From NCBI RefSeq assembly GCF_000368765.1, contig NZ_KB849654.1, forward strand, positions 333,732 to 397,731: 64,000 nucleotides of DNA, written 5' to 3'. Below, one piece after another: positions 59,214-64,000 of the stretch (positions within the stretch are counted from its first letter, which is position 1; each line of letters starts with the position of its first letter). The translations under genes were made by a program, and so were the position numbers. The notes below the pieces were generated by a model, which worked only from the letters and a program-made list of their open reading frames with translations, did no database searches and had not been told where the DNA came from. The stretch comes from Acinetobacter junii CIP 64.5 (lineage in GTDB: Bacteria > Pseudomonadota > Gammaproteobacteria > Pseudomonadales > Moraxellaceae).

Positions 59214-59996
59214 TTATTTACCCTGAAACTGTGGCAAACGTCTTTCAAGCATGGCTCGAACACCCTCTTGAGCATCCTCAGATTCAAATAGTGGTTTAAG
59301 GTAGTTATCCATTTTATCAAACGCAACTGTATGCCCTAAAGTCACTCCATCGGTTGCAGAAGCTAATAGAGCCTGCACAGCAAGTGGCGCAGCAATACAA
59401 ATCTCTTTAGCAACTTCGATCGCACGCTCAAGTTGCTTACCTTTTTCTACAACCTCAGAAACAAGATTCAACTCATTGGCTTTTTGGGTATCAAAGGTTT
59501 TACCTGTCAATAAATAAGGCATAGCTTTTTGCCAACCTGCCGCCTGTACAAAACGCACAGTTGCTCCTCCAAAAGGCATAATTCCGCGTAGCACTTCAAG
59601 CTGACCAAATACCGTATTTTCACTGGCAATCACCACATCAGCATTCAGCATCAACTCCACACCAGCGGTATAACAAATCCCTTGTACTGCGACAACGACA
59701 GGCTTTGTTCTGTGCCGCCCACCAACACCCCAGGGATTAATTTGGCTTTCCTCAAAATTAAAAATGCCCTGCGGAATTTTGGGTTGTAATTCAACCAGGT
59801 CCAGACCTGCCGTGAAATGATCACCATGTGCAAAAATCACGGCGCAACGTAATGCAGGATTGTTCTCATATTCGGTTAAAGCCAGAGATAAATCCTCAAT
59901 CATATGACTATCAAAGGCATTTCGTTTTGCGACCCGATCCAAACCAATCAACATCATGCGATCAATAATTTCGCGGCTTACTTTTCCTGAACTCAT
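59214..59996 (-). CDS. Enoyl-CoA hydratase/isomerase family protein
   Basis: A 260-residue crotonase. The oxyanion-hole segments are HFTAGLDL and QGICYTAGVELML. The usual hydratase glutamates are not both evident (GQLEVLRGIMPFGG), so it may be an isomerase or another crotonase. AGGAAA precedes the ATG. It starts 12 bases after the jetD stop, probably on the same transcript, though a link to Wadjet is not known. Confidence 0.85.
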   Translation of the reverse strand: MSSGKVSREIIDRMMLIGLDRVAKRNAFDSHMIEDLSLALTEYENNPALRCAVIFAHGDHFTAGLDLVELQPKIPQGIFNFEESQINPWGVGGRHRTKPVVVAVQGICYTAGVELMLNADVVIASENTVFGQLEVLRGIMPFGGATVRFVQAAGWQKAMPYLLTGKTFDTQKANELNLVSEVVEKGKQLERAIEVAKEICIAAPLAVQALLASATDGVTLGHTVAFDKMDNYLKPLFESEDAQEGVRAMLERRLPQFQGK

Positions 59997-60008
59997 TTTT
60001 GTATTTCC

Positions 60009-61223
60009 TCATTTTTTTAATAACTTCGACTCTACTGTCAAATATAAATTTATCCAGTCATTGCTGATTCGTTCCTGTTCCAGTCGCTTATTTTTATAGC
60101 AATTCTTTCTTAAAGCATGAAACAAACTCAACTCTTCTGCTGTTAAATATTGCGGTTCGCTAAAGACAGAATCAGGTTCATCGACCATTTTATCCTGAAA
60201 TTGCAGTACTGTGGCTTCATCCATCATTAAAGGAATAACATCCGGAATTTTTTGGCGTACCATGCTCAGGATATTTAAACCCTCTGAATCCAGATCACCC
60301 CAGTAATAAACTTTTTTATGTTGTAGCCAAGCCGCATTGAGCCATTTGATATTTTTACCGCCGCCACAGACCACGATACTGTTTTCCAACATAGGTAAGG
60401 CTAAACCTGACTGAATATTTTCAACCACAATAATATGTTGGGCAGGCAATTCAAATTCTGTCAATACATCAGTCGAAAGCTGAAAGACTGGAAATCCACC
60501 CAATGATTGTTGCACTTTGGCACATAAGGGTTTGATCATTAGCCAGCCTTTAGGATGATCCAGACAATTAAGCCAACTGAGTAATCCACCTGTTGCTTGT
60601 ATTTCGCCTTGATGCAAGACATCACAAATAGCTTCCACAAAAATCAGATTTTTTTCTAAAAATTTGGTATCGACATGCTGTAAAGGCAATGCTCTTAAAT
60701 AATGCCCTGCGCCCATATTTGCTTTAAGCTGGGCAATCAAGTGGATCAGTAATTGCCAATCATGTTCAGGGTATTGTTCAATCTGTTCTAAATATTCAAT
60801 TAATGTAGAAAATAGTGCATATTCTATATGTGGCTCTACAAATAGCTGTTGCAACAGAAAGGAAATTTTGTCTGAAATTTTTTTAAGTCTCTGTTGCTGT
60901 CCTAACAACTCCACCATGACATCTAATGTAGGAATGACCAGTTTGACAGGGACATGCTGTGTTGCCAACTGTTTAAATTGACGTTGTTGCCATTCCACCA
61001 GATCAGGATAGGCAAAATTTTTCCATGTCTTAAAAAATGTATGGAAATGATCTATATCTGCAAATGCCTGCTGACCTGTCGGGGCTTTGAGTGAAAGTAC
61101 AATCGGGAATGGACGTTGATGGCGCAAACGTTGTTTTAAATGCCGTGGATGATCCCATTCTTTCTTGCGTAACTGAGCGATGGCATCATCAGGCAAAATT
61201 CCCCATGCTACTGTTTTAGCCAT
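60009..61223 (-). CDS. jetD: Wadjet nuclease subunit JetD
   Basis: About 404 residues with an N-terminal DUF3322 region and a C-terminal DUF2220 Toprim-like domain. The Toprim glutamate is in HIIVVENIQS and the acidic pair in YYWGDLDSEGLNI (about residue 305), so the nuclease site looks intact. JetD cuts plasmids extruded by the JetABC SMC complex. The ATG at 61221-61223 overlaps the end of jetC by eight bases (ATGGCTAA), so translation is coupled. Confidence 0.92.
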   Translation of the reverse strand: MAKTVAWGILPDDAIAQLRKKEWDHPRHLKQRLRHQRPFPIVLSLKAPTGQQAFADIDHFHTFFKTWKNFAYPDLVEWQQRQFKQLATQHVPVKLVIPTLDVMVELLGQQQRLKKISDKISFLLQQLFVEPHIEYALFSTLIEYLEQIEQYPEHDWQLLIHLIAQLKANMGAGHYLRALPLQHVDTKFLEKNLIFVEAICDVLHQGEIQATGGLLSWLNCLDHPKGWLMIKPLCAKVQQSLGGFPVFQLSTDVLTEFELPAQHIIVVENIQSGLALPMLENSIVVCGGGKNIKWLNAAWLQHKKVYYWGDLDSEGLNILSMVRQKIPDVIPLMMDEATVLQFQDKMVDEPDSVFSEPQYLTAEELSLFHALRKNCYKNKRLEQERISNDWINLYLTVESKLLKK

Positions 61224-64000
61224 GAAGCTCAATTCCAAGTTGCTGCGCCTCGGTGGCTATGGTCTGTTTGCGTTGCTGCATCCGTTCATCAATCTCTTGC
61301 CATGTGACTTCACATAAATGACTTTCATGTTGGTCAATATCACGTTCAGCAATCAGTAATGATCGGGCAGATTCACGTGCCAGATTCAGGTTTTTATAGG
61401 GTGTAATCAGATTGACATGTATTTTCAGTGCCTTAAATACTTTTAGCACACGACGACTAACTGCTTCAGCGGTATTGGAAAAAGCTTCATCTAAAAATAC
61501 AGTGCTATAAATCGGGTAATCATAACCATCAGGTGTCAATACATAAGCTAAACTTGCTGCGACAATGGTACCTGCAAAGGATTCTTTTTCACCGCCTGAT
61601 TTTCCACTAGAGGATTCCAACACATCCCTTATTTCACTTGTTTGCGCATCCACTTCTTCGGCATGGAATGACATTTGATAACGAGGATCAAGCAAACGTA
61701 AACTTTCCTGATTATTGGCAGTTGCCGAGCTACTGGCTCTGTCCAAAATCGCCATTAACTCCGCCAAGTGTTTAAAACGACGTTCATATTCTTCACTATT
61801 CACGCCAGATAAAACCTGTTTTAAACGTTGTTCGAAATCGTGTACATGTGGATATTTTTCTTTCTTATAGCCCAGTCTTAAATAGCTGCCGAGCTTAAAT
61901 TCCGTGCGTTGTAATACCTGATTAATCATGTCAATTCGGTCAATGATTTCTTCCCGATTTGCATTCAATTTATCCTGAATCACACTTAAAGACTGAGCGG
62001 TGTGTTTATGCAAACGTTGCTGGAATTGCTCAACCAGATTCGGCAAACCCTCCTGCTGTAATTCCTGCAAATAGGCAACATAATCTTCTAAAGCAGCCAG
62101 CCCTGTCGCCCATTCTCTTTGTAAAGGAATATGTGCCCATTTATCTTTACTGCGGAATGACACCATAATGCCATTGGCTGTATTGCTAAGCGTCGTTTTT
62201 TGGTCATTTGCCTGCTCAATTAAACGCTCAAGTTTTCGTTCGGCTTCTGCCTGCAACGCATCATCTAGTTGTTTGACTTCGCCTATCCGTTGTTTCAATA
62301 ACTGTCGAGCATCATCACTGATTCCGTGCTCGGCTGCTTGTTGTGCTTTTTGCTGTTTTAACTGGGTATCACGATGTTGCTGTTCTAACTGACCTCGGAT
62401 TTTTTGTGACTCACCTTTTTGTAAGCGAATCTGTTTGAGCTCATTTTTTGCATCTTCCCAACGCTGGCGAGCCTGTTCAGCATCAGAATCTGCCTGCTGT
62501 AAACGCTGCAAGTCCTGTTGGGTTTGTTGCTGACGTTGTTGCCAATACGGTAAATTAATAGTATCCCATTGATAACGCTGCAATCTTTCCCACAAGCCTT
62601 TTTGCTGATTCACATTATTAAGTAACTGCCGAGCCTGTTCAATCTGTTGGTATAGCTGTTTAAGCTGTTGTTCTAACTGACTATATTCATGCTTAAGCAA
62701 GCTCAGACGAGAGGTATTGGAAAAGCCCAGACACCATGCTTTACGATCATCAACACGTTGTTGGTCTTTTTTCTCAAAGCGTCCTCGTTCTAAATGAATT
62801 AAGCCCTGTTGAGTCATGGAAAATGGCATATGATCCAGTATTTGGGTATCACTCACGCAATTTAAATCAAAACGCTGTAAATGCTGTTTTAACCAGTCAC
62901 GATAGGCGTGTTCTCGCCAAAGCAACTTCCCAAGAAAACCATTGTCCTTAAAATGGACATGCTCCACTTGTTCTAGATTAACCACCTGTAAACGCACATG
63001 GGTTTTATTATTACGCGCATTAACCCATTTGGTCACCATCGAATAACGATCCTGTGGCACAAGTAATGCAGTTTTGAGTCCACCTAATGCTCGCTCAATC
63101 GCGCCTTGCCATGCTTTTTCGTGCTCTTTAACATCAATCAATTCCCCAATAAACATCAGTTCATGTTCATCAAAAGATAAATGCTGTTTTAATTCATCAC
63201 GTAAACGCAATAAATGCACATCATGAATATTACTATCGGGTCTGGCTTCAATTTCCTGAATATCTTCCTGAATATCTTTGAGCTGTTGTTGGGTTTGTGC
63301 GTATTTTCCACTGATTTCAGCAAATTCATCCTGACGTTGCTTGGTATCCTGTTCAGTATTGACCAATTTTTCAGTCGCAATGCCCTGATTTTCCAGCAAA
63401 GCATGCTCGGTTAAATCATCCGCAAGTTGTAACTGTCGGGCATCGTCCTGATAACGAGATGCTTCTATAACCAGACTTTTGAGTTTATCTGTAATAAAAC
63501 CCAGTTCTTTGTGCAGATTTTCAATCTGATGACCACCCAACTGTAAATATTCCTCATGACGACGTTCCTGCCGTGTCTCTGCATCCTGTTCCAGTTGTTC
63601 AATCTGCTGAAATTGTTGTTTGAGTTGTAGCAATTCCTGTTCAAGCTGCTGTAACTTTTCAGTCCATAATGCGGCAAATAATTCACCAAAATAAGCAGCA
63701 ATCGATTGTTTTTCCAAATGAAGCTGCGCTAAACGCTGCGTCAATTCGGCAATTTGTTCAGCACATTGTGGCAAACGCTCTAAATGCTCCACCTGTTCAC
63801 GCGTATCCACCAGATGCTTATAATTGGCTTCTAAATCAGCAAATTCATTCACCGCCGTTTGTGCAGTTTCTCGTAAATTACTCGGCTCTAATACCAATTC
63901 CCGAATCAGCTTGGTTAAATCATCAATTTTCTTTAAACCCAATGCTCGGGAAAGTAATGCAGGTGCATTCTGATTGTCCATAAATAAATATTTACGGTAC
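61216..64000 (-). CDS. jetC: Wadjet SMC-like ATPase JetC, C-terminal part
   Basis: More than 920 residues of an SMC/MukB-like ATPase; the frame stays open through the right edge, so the N-terminal Walker A head lies outside the window. The visible part has a long Gln/Leu-rich coiled coil with a hinge-like middle (about 250-400), then the C-terminal head: signature SSGKSGGEKESFA and Walker B STVFLDEAF. JetABC recognises and extrudes small circular DNA. jetA and jetB are expected farther right. An ATG at 63979-63981 is internal, not the start. Confidence 0.92.
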   Translation of the reverse strand, partial: YRKYLFMDNQNAPALLSRALGLKKIDDLTKLIRELVLEPSNLRETAQTAVNEFADLEANYKHLVDTREQVEHLERLPQCAEQIAELTQRLAQLHLEKQSIAAYFGELFAALWTEKLQQLEQELLQLKQQFQQIEQLEQDAETRQERRHEEYLQLGGHQIENLHKELGFITDKLKSLVIEASRYQDDARQLQLADDLTEHALLENQGIATEKLVNTEQDTKQRQDEFAEISGKYAQTQQQLKDIQEDIQEIEARPDSNIHDVHLLRLRDELKQHLSFDEHELMFIGELIDVKEHEKAWQGAIERALGGLKTALLVPQDRYSMVTKWVNARNNKTHVRLQVVNLEQVEHVHFKDNGFLGKLLWREHAYRDWLKQHLQRFDLNCVSDTQILDHMPFSMTQQGLIHLERGRFEKKDQQRVDDRKAWCLGFSNTSRLSLLKHEYSQLEQQLKQLYQQIEQARQLLNNVNQQKGLWERLQRYQWDTINLPYWQQRQQQTQQDLQRLQQADSDAEQARQRWEDAKNELKQIRLQKGESQKIRGQLEQQHRDTQLKQQKAQQAAEHGISDDARQLLKQRIGEVKQLDDALQAEAERKLERLIEQANDQKTTLSNTANGIMVSFRSKDKWAHIPLQREWATGLAALEDYVAYLQELQQEGLPNLVEQFQQRLHKHTAQSLSVIQDKLNANREEIIDRIDMINQVLQRTEFKLGSYLRLGYKKEKYPHVHDFEQRLKQVLSGVNSEEYERRFKHLAELMAILDRASSSATANNQESLRLLDPRYQMSFHAEEVDAQTSEIRDVLESSSGKSGGEKESFAGTIVAASLAYVLTPDGYDYPIYSTVFLDEAFSNTAEAVSRRVLKVFKALKIHVNLITPYKNLNLARESARSLLIAERDIDQHESHLCEVTWQEIDERMQQRKQTIATEAQQLGIELHG

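Noticed and set aside
63979..63981. ATG at the right edge as the start of jetC
   Set aside because: The frame continues without a stop to the window edge, and the protein would lack the Walker A head required of an SMC ATPase.

Overview
The window looks like chromosomal DNA of an Acinetobacter species (Moraxellaceae). The tmRNA encodes the tag ANDETYALAA, the DNA is AT-rich, and the gene families are typical of that genus: astCADBE next to an NAD(P)-type glutamate dehydrogenase and an Lrp regulator, two-HMA CopA with CueR, EmrAB, and an ABZJ_00895-type membrane protein. The species cannot be fixed from sequence alone.

Layout. 1-0.3 kb: nested transposon remnants, an IS4-like end interrupting another transposase. 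0.4-9.7 kb: hydrolase, dapF-lysA-lptM (lysine/diaminopimelate), two amino-acid transporters, radA, and a Tim44-domain membrane protein. 9.7-17.8 kb: a phosphate transporter with a Pho box, metH, then a small accessory patch (a TIGR02391-type gene bracketed by inverted palindromic repeats, and a DUF559 endonuclease-like gene whose C-terminus is written by a related palindrome), then a peptide deformylase. 18-24 kb: small proteins, a universal stress protein and tauABCD (taurine sulfur). 24.5-31.4 kb: chrA, a dmeRF metal-efflux pair with a visible RcnR-type operator, modABC with a ModE-like operator, and a photolyase with a DUF2256 mini-protein. 31.4-42 kb: lipocalin, arginine catabolism (permease, astEBDAC, gdh) and a divergent Lrp regulator. 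42.1-45.7 kb: a five-gene unit of unknown function (ABC ATPase without a canonical signature, dual-specificity phosphatase, two Roadblock/LC7-like proteins, and a ferredoxin-globin-zinc-ribbon fusion) beside ssrA. 46-53 kb: tmRNA, copA-cueR-copZ with two CueR promoters, emrAB. 53-59 kb: thioesterase, hemB, thiO-like oxidase, a candidate structured small RNA, VOC protein, and a zinc-ribbon membrane protein with an SMI1/KNR4 protein. 59-64 kb: a crotonase followed (reading leftward) by jetD and the 3' part of jetC of a Wadjet anti-plasmid system that continues beyond the right edge.

Best candidates for something new: (1) the 42.1-45.7 kb signalling/redox unit, including an in-frame single TGA between its ABC and phosphatase reading frames; (2) the palindromic repeat family associated with the DUF559 and TIGR02391 genes, with further copies at 42.0 and 54.8 kb; (3) the candidate RNAs at 29.4 and 57.5 kb. 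Wadjet itself is a described system. All family assignments come from reading motifs and recalled family features; no database search was run.
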